Origin: Methanocella conradii HZ254
GTDB lineage: Archaea > Halobacteriota > Methanocellia > Methanocellales > Methanocellaceae
Assembly (NCBI RefSeq): GCF_000251105.1
Contig: NC_017034.1
Coordinates: 992,001 to 1,056,000, forward strand
Direction of reading: 5' to 3'
DNA: 64,000 nucleotides
Positions 18,615 to 27,395 of the stretch are shown here, one piece after another. The notes below the pieces were generated by a model. The model saw only the letters and a program-made list of their open reading frames with translations. It did no database searches and had not been told where the DNA came from. The position numbers and the translations under genes were made by a program. Position 1 is the stretch's first letter; every line of letters starts with the position of its first letter.

Positions 18615-18821
18615 ATGACGGCGAGCTACCTGAAGTGTTCGAGGTGTGGGCGGGCGACAGATGAAAGCGCCAGGTGCGCCATATGCGGCATACCGCTATG
18701 CATGTACGATATGAGGGTGCTGGAGGAGTACGGCTTACTGTGCCCCCGCTGCTACGAAGACGCCTCGTTCCAGTACCATTCGAGAAAATGTGATGCATCA
18801 AGTGGTCACAATGAACTTTGA
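18615..18821 (+). CDS. Small multi-Cys zinc-finger protein
   Basis: 68 residues with paired cysteines CSRC, CAIC and CPRC plus single Cys and His, suggesting two treble-clef or LIM-like zinc sites. The ATG at 18615 is preferred over the TTG immediately before it. Its end overlaps the start of the DUF362 gene by 11 nt, suggesting coupled translation. The function is unknown; such small fingers often act in protein-protein or RNA contacts. Confidence 0.62.
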   Translation: MTASYLKCSRCGRATDESARCAICGIPLCMYDMRVLEEYGLLCPRCYEDASFQYHSRKCDASSGHNEL

Positions 18822-20001
18822 CGTGGTCGCCGTGAGCATGGATGCGCCGACGCTCGGCCGGGCAGCCTATGATAACACGATGGAAGCGCTAAAAGCGCTC
18901 GAAATGGACGGCCAGCTTGACGGGCTGAAGATGAATGGCACGGTTATGGTAAAGCCTAATTTTACCCAGCCCCCAAACCCTTCCCTTAAGTATGGCCCCA
19001 GGGAATCCGACCTGACCGTCCATAACCACGTTTGTACCGATCCCTTTTCCATATTGGCGGCATGCGATTTCATCAGTGCACATGGGGGCCGCCCCTTCAT
19101 AGCGGAAGGCACAAAGTGGCCAGGGGGCGCCAGGGGCGTTTTTCTCCACATGGGCTGCGAGTCCTTGCTAGAGGGGAGCGGCGTCGAGGTGTTCGACACG
19201 ACAACCCGTAGCGAGGATGAGCGTGCCTGTATATTCCCCTCCAAGATTTGGAACCCGGATTTCTCCACAATCGAGGTGAATAAGATATATGGCGAAATCG
19301 ACCTTATCGTTAACGTTGCCAAGCTGAAATCGCATAGCAATGCGCTGATAACCGGGGCGGTAAAAAACCTCTATGGCGCCCTGGAGCCGTGGCAGCGAAG
19401 GGCGGAAGGCCATTACTGCGCCGACCCGCTGTGGGCGAGCATATCCAGGAAAAACATGGCGAGGGGCTATAAGCTGCTATGCGAGACATTCGTACAGGTC
19501 CACGATGCCATACTACGCTCTTTTGGCCTAGACGAGGTCTGTATAGTGGAGGGCATAATATCGGGCGAGGGCGATGGCCCATTATTCCAGCCGGCGCGGC
19601 CGAGGCAGGAATACGTAGTGCTGGCGTCGGTGAACAGCCCGGCCACCATCGACGCGGCCGAGAGCTATTATGCGGGCTTCTCGCCCGAGTACCTCGCTAA
19701 TGAGGCGCTCTACAGGCTTAGCCATTTGAACTTTACGCCCGACGAGGAGCTTTTAGAGTCATATTCCACTCAATATTTTTTGAAGCTTTCCAGTGAGGCT
19801 GGCATGGGTAAAATAAAAGACTTTAAAGTATATGCGATAACCCCTCAAGCCTCCGAGGCCATCCCCTGCGAAGCCCTTGGGCTGCTTCGTCGGGGCGGGG
19901 CGTTCGAGCTGCCGACATTCGTGCGATACGCGGCAAACACCCCCCTGTATGAGCGCATACCTGACGGGGAGGCGGAGTTTAAAGTCGAGGCAACGGTTTA
20001 A
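18811..20001 (+). CDS. DUF362-domain protein
   Basis: 396-residue protein of the DUF362/COG2006 family. Typical segments are GTVMVKPNFTQP, ACDFISAHGGRPFIAEG, DLIVNVAKLKSHSNALITGAVKN (conserved KxKSH/GAVKN) and VCIVEGIISGEGDGP. Many relatives carry ferredoxin clusters; none is visible here. The biochemical role is not established. The open frame starts at GTG 18790, but ATG 18811 (MNFDVVAV) is the more natural N-terminus and overlaps the upstream zinc-finger gene. Confidence 0.83.
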   Translation: MNFDVVAVSMDAPTLGRAAYDNTMEALKALEMDGQLDGLKMNGTVMVKPNFTQPPNPSLKYGPRESDLTVHNHVCTDPFSILAACDFISAHGGRPFIAEGTKWPGGARGVFLHMGCESLLEGSGVEVFDTTTRSEDERACIFPSKIWNPDFSTIEVNKIYGEIDLIVNVAKLKSHSNALITGAVKNLYGALEPWQRRAEGHYCADPLWASISRKNMARGYKLLCETFVQVHDAILRSFGLDEVCIVEGIISGEGDGPLFQPARPRQEYVVLASVNSPATIDAAESYYAGFSPEYLANEALYRLSHLNFTPDEELLESYSTQYFLKLSSEAGMGKIKDFKVYAITPQASEAIPCEALGLLRRGGAFELPTFVRYAANTPLYERIPDGEAEFKVEATV

Positions 20002-20037
20002 TATTATCATAGCTTATATTATAAGAGAGAGGTATCG

Positions 20038-20718
20038 ATGAAGCTAAAATGGCACGGACATTCCAACTTCGAGATTGTGGATAGCCTGGACACGATAGTA
20101 GACCCATTTTTCATGGGTAATAAGATGGCTGACATTAAATGGGATGAGGCCTCTCCTGACGTGCTCGTGATCACGCACGGCCATGCTGACCACATGGGCG
20201 ACGCCATTAGCATCGCGAAGGCGACGGATTGTGAGGTTATCTGTGTCAATGAGCTTGCTAAGTACGTGCAGTCTCGTGGCATTGATGCCATCGGGGCTAA
20301 CTTCGGCGGTACGATTGACGTGGGGCGCGTCAGGTATACGCTGGTGCCCGCCGTGCACTCGAACGGAATCGACGAGGCCGGCTTCGGGTGGGACGCCGGG
20401 AGCCCTGCCGGCGTTATAATAAAAGAGAGCAGCATCATTTATCACGCTGGTGATACTGCCCTGTTTAGCGATATGTCTCTTATCCATGAGCTGTATAGGC
20501 CGAGGGTTGCCTTGTTGCCCATTGGTGGGCGGTTCACCATGGACATAGATGCTGCCGTGTTAGCCACCAAGCTCATAAAGCCCGATATCGTGATTCCCAT
20601 GCATTATAACACTTTTGACGTGATCAGGGCTGACCCCTTGAAGTTCCAGAAGATGGTGGAGGATGAGACCGACGCCGAGGCCGTTGTGATGGAGCCCGGG
20701 GATACCATTGACGTCTAA
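20038..20718 (+). CDS. MBL-fold metal-dependent hydrolase, UPF0173 family
   Basis: 226-residue metallo-beta-lactamase-fold protein. It has an N-terminal KWHGHSNFEI, the metal motif THGHADHMGD (His47, His49, Asp51, His52), YHAGDTALFSD, and PIGGRFTMDIDAA with the final PMHYNTF. The length and order match UPF0173. The substrate is unknown. It lies 36 nt after the DUF362 gene and just before the palindromic repeat array, which it faces with its 3' end. Confidence 0.9.
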   Translation: MKLKWHGHSNFEIVDSLDTIVDPFFMGNKMADIKWDEASPDVLVITHGHADHMGDAISIAKATDCEVICVNELAKYVQSRGIDAIGANFGGTIDVGRVRYTLVPAVHSNGIDEAGFGWDAGSPAGVIIKESSIIYHAGDTALFSDMSLIHELYRPRVALLPIGGRFTMDIDAAVLATKLIKPDIVIPMHYNTFDVIRADPLKFQKMVEDETDAEAVVMEPGDTIDV

Positions 20719-20738
20719 CATTCTACCATAAATTAAAT

Positions 20739-21314
20739 TTTCACCACAGAGGTCACAGAGGAATTTTACCACGGAGGTTCACAGAGGTCACAGAGGAATT
20801 TTACCACGGAGGTTCACAGAGGTCACAGAGGAATTTTACCACGGAGGTTCACAGAGGTCACAGAGGAATTTTACCACGGAGGTTCACAGAGGTCACAGAG
20901 GAATTTTATTTACTCAAGGGGGCTTCGCCCCCTGAGAGACCCCCTTTTATAGGTCAATCATTTGATATACAATTATTTAGTATAATATGGAAGACCTATA
21001 ATAAAAAAGAATCTCATTTAATAGGTAGAAGGGGGGTCTCTCAGGGGGCGAAGCCCCCTTGAGTAAATAAAAAGCCTCTGTGTCCTTTGTGAACCTCTGT
21101 GGTGAATATTTTCTTCGTGTCCTTTGTGGTTAATAATCTGCTCTGTGTCCTTTGTGAACCTCTGTGGTGAATATTTTCTTCGTGTCCTTTGTGGTTAATA
21201 ATCTGCTCTGTGTCCTTTGTGAACCTCTGTGGTGAATATTTTCTTCGTGTCCTTTGTGGTTAATAATCTGCTCTGTGTCCTTTGTGGTTATCTTTTCCGC
21301 TCTCTGTGGTGAAA
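20739..21314. repeat. Palindromic array of tandem repeats
   Basis: A 576-bp gene-free element between two convergent genes. The left half has four perfect 35-bp units (20761-20900, unit beginning GAATTTTACCACGGAGG) flanked by partial copies. The centre is a GC-rich inverted repeat (20909-20945 with 21032-21067), each arm itself containing the hairpin GGGGGCTTCGCCCCC. The right half has three perfect 65-bp units (21076-21270, unit beginning CTCTGTGTCCTTTGTG) and a partial copy. The two repeat types are related as reverse complements. The ends carry TTTCACCACAGAG and its inverse CTCTGTGGTGAAA. There is no open frame and no spacer diversity. Confidence 0.93.
20909..21067. repeat. Central inverted repeat of the array
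   Basis: About 36-bp arms, beginning TTTACTCAAGGGGGCTTCGC at 20909 and ending with its reverse complement at 21067. They enclose an AT-rich centre that holds a second small inverted pair, TATAGGTC (20948-20955) / GACCTATA (20993-21000). Confidence 0.9.
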
Positions 21315-21539
21315 TCAGTGGTGGCCGCTGAGGAGGCCGGCCAGTATGCCCACTATGAAGCCTATCGCGGCGAGCAGGGCGGCAGTGCTGACACCGCTTA
21401 AGCCGGTAAGGCTATGCAGGCCCTCCAGCAATGCCGAGTTAAACCTCGGAAAAAGCTCAACTATCCATCCGACAATGTAGCCGAATATTGCGCCAAAAAC
21501 GGCACCTATGACAGTCCTTATAATCCTTCCTATTACCAT
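21315..21539 (-). CDS. Small glycine-rich membrane protein
   Basis: 74 residues, largely two hydrophobic GxxxG-rich helices (GAVFGAIFGYIVGWIV and LLAAIGFIVGILAGLL), ending in GHH. Unrecognised. Glycine-zipper spacing suggests membrane oligomerisation. Its stop abuts the repeat array, and its start is 12 nt after the PadR-like frame. Confidence 0.5.
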   Translation of the reverse strand: MVIGRIIRTVIGAVFGAIFGYIVGWIVELFPRFNSALLEGLHSLTGLSGVSTAALLAAIGFIVGILAGLLSGHH

Positions 21540-21551
21540 GATACTACCATC

Positions 21552-21925
21552 CTATCTATGCATTCTAATCCTTAAGCCTTTGCAGCCAAACATAGCGATC
21601 TTATCCTCCTCTGTCCCAATCTTCTCAACCGGCATTTCTTCGAGACAGGATACATAGCTATCTATTTCCCTTATCGCGCTTTCAATCGTATTAGGCTTAT
21701 TGCAGTAATCCCCGAACTCATCATAGGCGTCGTCGACAAGCCCGTATCTGCCATCCTTTCGCCTACGTATAAGCCCCTCCTCCGTCATCTTCTTGAGCAG
21801 AGGGCAGATAGACCTCGGGGAGGGCCACCAGCTGCCATAGCTCATGGACTCGATAGAGTCCATGATTTCCGTCCCATTTTTGGCCGCTCGCCCAGCGTGT
21901 AAAGGACCCGCGTCGTAAGCTCCAC
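21552..21925 (-). pseudogene. PadR-family transcriptional regulator, frameshifted
   Basis: Winged-helix DNA-binding protein broken by a single-base frameshift. The first frame, from GTG 21925, reads VELTTRVLYTLGERPK. The second frame continues NGTEIMDSIESMSYGSWWP, then SICPLLKKMTEEGLIRRRKDG, a clear PadR helix-turn-helix and wing. The frames meet at an A5 run (minus strand; T5 at 21877-21881); one extra A would restore RPKNGTEIM. The gene starts right after the histidine kinase stop, so the two form an operon. A sequencing error, a decayed gene or slippage-based control are all possible. Confidence 0.75.
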
Positions 21926-21934
21926 ATATCCGCC

Positions 21935-23338
21935 CTATGGGCCAGGCTTCTCCATCTTTTTCCAGAGCTGGATATCCATGGCAGGAAGCGTAAACGCAAA
22001 CCTCGAGCCTTTTGTATAGTCGCCAGGCACCCTATCTTCCACCCATGCCCGCCCGCCAAAGCCTTCGGCAAGCGTCCTTACCAAGTAAAGGCCCAGCCCT
22101 TTCCCCCCAGGTCTCATGCTACCCCTTTGAAAGCGGATAAAAAGTCTCTTCTTAAGCTCATCCGGTATGCCTGGGCCGTCATCCTCGACCACACACTTAT
22201 AAAAAGAGCTACAGTTTTCTGTTATATGCTCAACATAGACGTTAACGTTTAGCGGCCTATGGGGGTCAGAATGCTTGATGGCATTGCCGACCAGGTTCGA
22301 CAGCATCTCCTTGACCAGGCTATTAGCAATTACAATACTATTAGGTGCCGGCCTAAAGCTTATGGATACGTTTTTCCTGGTAGGCTCTAGAAACTCCTCC
22401 TTTAGCCTCAATAAGATGGCGTTCAGGTCAATTGGCTCGGCTTTAACGTTGCATTCGCGTACCTTCTGAAGCGCCTGCACGTTATCTATAAGCTGCGTGC
22501 TATCCTTCAGCGAGTTCAGCGCTATCTCCGCTATCTTTTTATATTCTAGCCTCAGCATGCCATCTCTCTTCATGGCCTCTAGCAAAATTTCCAGGCTATT
22601 CATTGCCACCTGGTTCAGGTTATTGATGTCGTGGCACATCAAGTCCAGGTACATTTCGGCGCGTGCAAGAGCATCCTTTAGAGCTTTTTTAGTCTCCCCC
22701 AGGTCCACGTTCTCGATGAGCTTCCACTCGCCTTCTTTCCTCACCATGGAAAACTGGTGCACGTTTGCAACGTCTATGATCTCGCTGGCCCCACAACTGT
22801 CCACTGGATAGGTGCAAAGCGCGATGATTCGATACTGCCCTACGGTCTCATTAATCTCTCGCTCATAGTCCATAAAGCTCTTCCATAATGGATTTTCGAG
22901 CCAGAAGGCGTTGCCTGATAGCCTTAAGCCGCTATATCCCATGGCCAGTATGGCGTTGAGCTTATCCACCCACCCCTTGAGGACCCTCCTATCGTCAAAA
23001 ACGCCATCCACCAGGTACCACTCTGTATAGGATATGACTTTAATCTGCCCCTTTTTCAAATATTCATCAAAGCCAGGTATAGCCGCTCTCATCCTCTCTA
23101 TCATGTCATCTGCCTTTAAAGGCTCTGAGGCTATACACATACAAAACTCATCGTTCTTTAGGCCTGCCGCAAAATACCGTATAAGCATATCGGCGAGGTC
23201 GTCTTTAGTCTTATAGAATACGCAAAAATGGGTGCCCCATGGCACGAAGCCGATGATATTGATGCCCGAGTCCCTGTACAAGTCTGGCGTCCATTCTATA
23301 TCCGGTTTATCAGAGATGCTGTATAAAAATTGACTCAT
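21935..23338 (-). CDS. Sensor histidine kinase with MEDS domain
   Basis: 467 residues. Positions about 25-190 form a MEDS/DcmR-like sensory domain (HFCVFYKTKDDLADMLIRYF, KNDEFCMCI), which occurs in methanogens and methylotrophs. The dimerisation and phosphoacceptor segment contains LMCHDINNLNQ, followed by a HATPase domain with N-box NLVGNAIKHS, G1 VVEDDGPGIPDEL and G2 GGKGLGLYLV. There is no transmembrane segment, so it is cytoplasmic. No response regulator is adjacent; the downstream gene is the PadR-like frame. Confidence 0.9.
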   Translation of the reverse strand: MSQFLYSISDKPDIEWTPDLYRDSGINIIGFVPWGTHFCVFYKTKDDLADMLIRYFAAGLKNDEFCMCIASEPLKADDMIERMRAAIPGFDEYLKKGQIKVISYTEWYLVDGVFDDRRVLKGWVDKLNAILAMGYSGLRLSGNAFWLENPLWKSFMDYEREINETVGQYRIIALCTYPVDSCGASEIIDVANVHQFSMVRKEGEWKLIENVDLGETKKALKDALARAEMYLDLMCHDINNLNQVAMNSLEILLEAMKRDGMLRLEYKKIAEIALNSLKDSTQLIDNVQALQKVRECNVKAEPIDLNAILLRLKEEFLEPTRKNVSISFRPAPNSIVIANSLVKEMLSNLVGNAIKHSDPHRPLNVNVYVEHITENCSSFYKCVVEDDGPGIPDELKKRLFIRFQRGSMRPGGKGLGLYLVRTLAEGFGGRAWVEDRVPGDYTKGSRFAFTLPAMDIQLWKKMEKPGP

Positions 23339-23437
23339 TATTCGGCCTCTATTAGTTTATACTATATACCCTTTTATAAATTTTGGGCCATATCTTTTGG
23401 TTTATAGAATAAGCGTATGACGCTAAAGCCCTCAAGC

Positions 23438-23911
23438 CTACGAGGCTGGCACGTAGTCATCAGGACTCTTATAGAAGTCAAGGATGACGTGGCTTTTGCT
23501 ATCCTTCAGGAGAGGGCCCATACGGACGCGAAGGCTATTGATATAGTACTCATACTCCTTTACGTTACAGAAGGCCAGCAGGAGCATGACATCCCATTCG
23601 CCCGTTATCGATACATCCATTAATACGCTGGGGTCATTCTTTATCGAGGCTATGAACTCCTTCATCCTGGCCTCATCCGAGACGTCTAGCTTTAGAAATA
23701 GGATGAAATACGACTTGAGGCCGAGCTTCCCATAATCTATTACCGCCCTATACCTCTTTATCACCCCTTCCTTTTCCAGCCTTTTGACGCGAGACGCTAT
23801 TGTTTGCCTGGTCACACCGCAAGCCGCCGCAAGCTCCGCATAAGATACATTAGCATCCTTCGACAATCCTGAGATTATCTTTAAATCAGTATGGTCCAGA
23901 TTTCCACTCAT
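23438..23911 (-). CDS. Lrp/AsnC-family transcriptional regulator
   Basis: 157 residues. The N-terminal winged helix (LDHTDLKIISGLSKDANVSY, then ELAAACGVTRQTIASRVKRL) is followed by a RAM ligand-binding domain (about 70-150; MDVSITGEWDVMLLLAF). It is divergent from the SAH hydrolase gene. The intergenic region carries an 11-bp motif in opposite orientations at each end, suggesting autoregulation and control of the neighbour. Confidence 0.93.
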   Translation of the reverse strand: MSGNLDHTDLKIISGLSKDANVSYAELAAACGVTRQTIASRVKRLEKEGVIKRYRAVIDYGKLGLKSYFILFLKLDVSDEARMKEFIASIKNDPSVLMDVSITGEWDVMLLLAFCNVKEYEYYINSLRVRMGPLLKDSKSHVILDFYKSPDDYVPAS

Positions 23912-23924
23912 GCCATTTTACCCC

Positions 23925-23935
23925 ATGTTAAGCAT
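23925..23935. promoter_or_regulatory. Candidate Lrp operator half, near the regulator start
   Basis: ATGTTAAGCAT lies 14 nt upstream of the Lrp start. Its exact reverse complement occurs at 24105-24115 on the other side of the divergent intergenic region. Confidence 0.45.
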
Positions 23936-24082
23936 CATATAGCGACGTGGCATAGAATTTAACGAGGAGTAAGCCCTCCATCCATACTTATATAACCGCC
24001 ATAACATAAGCTTTTTCCATAATGTAAAACAAAAATAAGCTGTTAAGGATATCAGGAAAGATTAAAATACTTTACTGATGCT

Positions 24083-24117
24083 TTATGTTAATGAATATAA
24101 TGGTATGCTTAACATAA
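24083..24117. promoter_or_regulatory. Candidate operator upstream of SAH hydrolase
   Basis: A perfect 9-bp inverted repeat, TTATGTTAA (24083-24091) and TTAACATAA (24109-24117). The right arm overlaps ATGCTTAACAT (24105-24115), the reverse complement of the motif at 23925. It sits 17-51 nt before the gene start, where a regulator could block transcription. Confidence 0.45.
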
Positions 24118-24133
24118 TGTTCATGGTGATATT

Positions 24134-25390
24134 GTGAAGGATTATGTGGTTAAGGATATTAAGATGGCCCAACAGGGCGAGAGCCGCATAGAATGGGCGC
24201 GCCGCCACATGCCGGTGCTGAACTATATCAAGGCGGAGTATGAGAAGACGAAGCCCCTGAAGGGCGTCAACGTCATCGCCTGCCTGCACGTCACGGTTGA
24301 AACGGCGAACTTGATTTCGACCTTGCAGGCCGGAGGGGCGAACGTCGCATTGACCGCATCTAATCCGCTGTCCACTCAGGACGACGTGGCCGCAGCCCTG
24401 GCAAAAAGGGGTGTCAAGGTGTACGCGATAAGGGGAGAGGATGAAAAGCAGTACTACGAGAATATAGAGTCTGCTTTAAAGATAGGGCCTAACGTCACGC
24501 TTGACGACGGGGCAGACGTGATAGCCACCGTACACTCGAAGCATCCCGAATACTTAAAGGGCATCTACGGTGGATGTGAGGAGACCACGACCGGCGTCAT
24601 CAGGCTAAGGGCAATGGCGAAAGACGGCGCCCTAAAGTATCCCGTCATTGCGGTCAACGACGCGGAGACCAAGATGATGTTCGACAACAGGTATGGCACC
24701 GGGCAGAGCACCCTGCATGGCATCATGAACGCCACAAACGTGCTGCTTGCGGGGAAAACCGTGGTCATAGTAGGCTATGGGTGGTGCGGAAGGGGCGTGG
24801 CCATGAGGGCCAGGGGCATGGGCTCAAACGTCATCATCGTGGAGGTTCACCCCCGCAAGGCCCTCGAAGCGGTCATGGACGGCTACCGTGTCATGGACAT
24901 GGAGCAGGCCGCCAGAGAGGGCGACATTTTCATCACTGTAACGGGCGACATCTCGGTAATAAGAAAAGAGCACTTTAAGCTCATGAAGGATCAGGCCATC
25001 GTATGTAACTCGGGCCACTTTAACGTCGAGATAGACCTCAAAGACCTTGGCGCAATGGCGAAAAATGTGAGAGAGGTCAAGGCCGACGTCATGGAGTACG
25101 AGATGAAGGATGGGCGGAGGATATACCTGCTAGGCGAGGGAAGGCTGGTCAATCTGGCATGCGCCTTCGGCCACCCGCCCGAAGTCATGGACATGAGCTT
25201 CGCCAACCAGGCACTATGCGTCAAGTACATAGTAGAAAACCACAAGAAGCTCAAGAACGAGGTATACAGGGTTCCTGAAGATATCGATAACCGTGTGGCG
25301 AGGATGAAGCTAGAAACCATGGGAATAAAGCTCGAAAAGCTAACGAAGGAGCAGGAAAAGTACCTTAGCTCGTGGAGCATGGGCACTTAA
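24134..25390 (+). CDS. ahcY: S-adenosylhomocysteine hydrolase (possibly S-inosylhomocysteine hydrolase)
   Basis: 418-residue NAD-dependent enzyme that cleaves SAH to homocysteine and adenosine, relieving product inhibition of methyltransferases. Signatures are CLHVTVETANLI, DDGADVIATVHSKHP, VIAVNDAETKMMFDNRYGTGQS (split here), the NAD fold VVIVGYGWCGRGVAMRARGMG, and SGHFNVEID. GTG 24134 has GGTGAT at 24125-24130. Some methanogen relatives act on S-inosylhomocysteine after SAH deamination, so the exact substrate is open. It is the first gene of a five-gene same-strand run. Confidence 0.93.
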   Translation: MKDYVVKDIKMAQQGESRIEWARRHMPVLNYIKAEYEKTKPLKGVNVIACLHVTVETANLISTLQAGGANVALTASNPLSTQDDVAAALAKRGVKVYAIRGEDEKQYYENIESALKIGPNVTLDDGADVIATVHSKHPEYLKGIYGGCEETTTGVIRLRAMAKDGALKYPVIAVNDAETKMMFDNRYGTGQSTLHGIMNATNVLLAGKTVVIVGYGWCGRGVAMRARGMGSNVIIVEVHPRKALEAVMDGYRVMDMEQAAREGDIFITVTGDISVIRKEHFKLMKDQAIVCNSGHFNVEIDLKDLGAMAKNVREVKADVMEYEMKDGRRIYLLGEGRLVNLACAFGHPPEVMDMSFANQALCVKYIVENHKKLKNEVYRVPEDIDNRVARMKLETMGIKLEKLTKEQEKYLSSWSMGT

Positions 25391-25403
25391 GGCAGTGGTA
25401 GCA

Positions 25404-26306
25404 ATGGTCGACGTGGTCATATCAGGGACCGTCGCCCTGGATAGCATAAGGACTCCATTTGGGGAGGTCAGGGAAGTGCTGGGAGGCTCTGCCGTCTATT
25501 CCTCGGTGGCCGCAAGCGGCTTCGCCAGGCCGGGCATCGTGAGCGTCATCGGCAAGGACTTCCCCAGGAAGTATCTAAGCTTTTTGAAAACGATGGGCAT
25601 AGATACTGCGGGGATTGAAGTAAAGAAGGGCGACACGTTCAGGTGGGCGGGCTACTACGAGTACGACATGAACCAGGCGCACACGCTCGACACGAAGCTG
25701 AACGTGCTGGCAGAATTTGACCCGCTATTGCCCGAGGCGTACAGGGAGGCGGGATTTTTATTCCTGGCCAACACCGACCCGGAGGTCCAGATGAAAGTCC
25801 ACGGGCAGATGAAGAAGCCACGCTTCGTCATGATGGATACCATGAATTTTTGGATAGAGAACAAGAAGGATGCCCTCACAAAAATGATTGAGAAGGTGGA
25901 CGCCCTCGTCCTGAACGATGCAGAGGCAAGGCAATACTGGGATACCCCTAACCTTGTGCACGCCGGCCGCTCTTTTCTTAAGATGGGGCCTAGCGTGGTC
26001 ATCATAAAGAAGGGCGAGCACGGAGCATTGATGTTCACAGACGGTGCGTGCTTTAGCGCCCCCGCATACCCGCTGGAAAGGCTGGTCGACCCTACGGGCG
26101 CGGGCGACTCATTCGCAGGGGGCTTCATCGGATGGCTCGCCCGAACGGGGGACCTTTCTCCCCGCAACATGAGGAAGGCAGTGATTTTCGGGAGCGCCAT
26201 AGCGTCCTATAACGCGGAGGGCTTCAGCCTTGATAGGCTCAAAAAAATTACCAGAGACGACATCTTCAACAGGTATATGATGTTCCAGGATATAGTTTCA
26301 TTTTGA
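25404..26306 (+). CDS. PfkB-family carbohydrate/nucleoside kinase
   Basis: 300-residue ribokinase-fold kinase. It has the N-terminal GGSAVYSSVAASGF substrate loop, VVIIKKGEHGALMF, and the catalytic and anion-hole motif DPTGAGDSFAGGF (about residues 230-242). The substrate is unknown. Its position 13 nt after SAH hydrolase makes adenosine (or inosine) a reasonable inferred substrate. The open frame begins at GTG 25395; ATG 25404 (MVDVVISG) fits the family start. It overlaps the next gene by 3 nt. Confidence 0.86.
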   Translation: MVDVVISGTVALDSIRTPFGEVREVLGGSAVYSSVAASGFARPGIVSVIGKDFPRKYLSFLKTMGIDTAGIEVKKGDTFRWAGYYEYDMNQAHTLDTKLNVLAEFDPLLPEAYREAGFLFLANTDPEVQMKVHGQMKKPRFVMMDTMNFWIENKKDALTKMIEKVDALVLNDAEARQYWDTPNLVHAGRSFLKMGPSVVIIKKGEHGALMFTDGACFSAPAYPLERLVDPTGAGDSFAGGFIGWLARTGDLSPRNMRKAVIFGSAIASYNAEGFSLDRLKKITRDDIFNRYMMFQDIVSF

Positions 26307-27391
26307 TGGCTGATCATGAAGAAGTGGAAAGCTACCTCTCGGAGGTGTTTGGAAAGCCCGTCCAGCTTGTCAGGATAATTCCCATGGGCGCCGAGCCCGG
26401 CGAGAAGGAGCTTAAGGGCTTTGGCTATGGCAAGCCATATCTAGTCGACTATATCCTAGAGGGCGAGATGAGGTCATCCGTCCTCTCCTCCATGAAGGTG
26501 CAGAAAGGCTTCGGGCACGATACTTTTGCCGACAGGGCCGCCGTCATACTATGGCAGAACGCGGCCTTCAACTCGCTTCCCAGGCACGTCCGGTCCATCG
26601 ACGCAGGCTTTTTCACCAGGCATGGCAGCCTTAAGAGCGCGGGTGATGCGGACGAGTTTTTCATACTGATGGACAGGGTAAGCGGCATCGAGTACTACAG
26701 GGATTTGGACAGGATCCGAGACGCCAGTTTCTTCCACCAGCTAGACGTAGACAGGGCACTTGCCCTCTCCGATTATCTCGTATACATCCACTCCCAGAAG
26801 CATGGCGACCCCGTACTGTACCATCGCCGCATAAGGGACCTTGTGGGCTCTGGCGAGTGCATCATGGGAATCATCGATAGCTATCCAAAAGATTATGAGT
26901 TTTATCGTGAAGAGGACTTCGAGCGCCTCGAAAAGAAGTGCGTTGAATGGCGCTGGAAGCTGCACGGCATGACGCACAGGCTCTGCGTGGTACACGGGGA
27001 CTTCCATCCATGGAACATAATGTTCAGGAACGGGGTGGACTTCACGGTGCTCGACAGGAGCCGGGGAGAGTATGGCGAGCCTGCCGACGACGTCTCGTGC
27101 ATGAGCATGAACTACCTCTTCTACTCGCTTCAAAAATATGGAGAGCTGAAGGGCGAGTTTAAGGAATTGTTCGACAGGTTTTTAGAGAACTACCTGACTA
27201 AGAGCGGCGACTTTGACGTTTTAAGATGCGTTCAGCCCTTCTATGTTTTCAGGGCTCTTGTTATGGCCAGCCCGCTATGGTACCCTGGCCTGGCGCCCGA
27301 CGTAAGGAGGAAGCTCTTCAAGTTTATAGATAACGTCGTCGAGGTAGAAGAATTCGATTATAGGGATGTTAATGGATACTTGAAGGGCTAG
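26306..27391 (+). CDS. APH-type phosphotransferase
   Basis: 361-residue kinase of the aminoglycoside phosphotransferase/choline kinase superfamily. The catalytic loop is VVHGDFHPWNIMF, and the metal-binding aspartate follows in FTVLDRSRGEYGEPADDVS, where the usual DWE/DFE is replaced by DRS. The N-lobe is divergent. It is unlikely to be an antibiotic-resistance enzyme in this context; more likely a small-metabolite kinase. ATG 26306 overlaps the pfkB stop (TGATG), and the next gene starts 4 nt downstream. Confidence 0.8.
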   Translation: MADHEEVESYLSEVFGKPVQLVRIIPMGAEPGEKELKGFGYGKPYLVDYILEGEMRSSVLSSMKVQKGFGHDTFADRAAVILWQNAAFNSLPRHVRSIDAGFFTRHGSLKSAGDADEFFILMDRVSGIEYYRDLDRIRDASFFHQLDVDRALALSDYLVYIHSQKHGDPVLYHRRIRDLVGSGECIMGIIDSYPKDYEFYREEDFERLEKKCVEWRWKLHGMTHRLCVVHGDFHPWNIMFRNGVDFTVLDRSRGEYGEPADDVSCMSMNYLFYSLQKYGELKGEFKELFDRFLENYLTKSGDFDVLRCVQPFYVFRALVMASPLWYPGLAPDVRRKLFKFIDNVVEVEEFDYRDVNGYLKG

Positions 27392-27395
27392 AGGC

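Noticed and set aside
20739..21314. CRISPR array
   Set aside because: Repeat units are contiguous with no unique spacers, unit lengths differ on the two sides, and no cas genes are present.
21315..21925. Toxin-antitoxin pair
   Set aside because: The small gene is a glycine-zipper membrane protein and the other is a frameshifted PadR gene; neither matches a toxin or antitoxin family.
26306..27391. Aminoglycoside resistance gene
   Set aside because: It has the APH fold but sits in a metabolic operon, with a divergent DRS motif and no resistance context.
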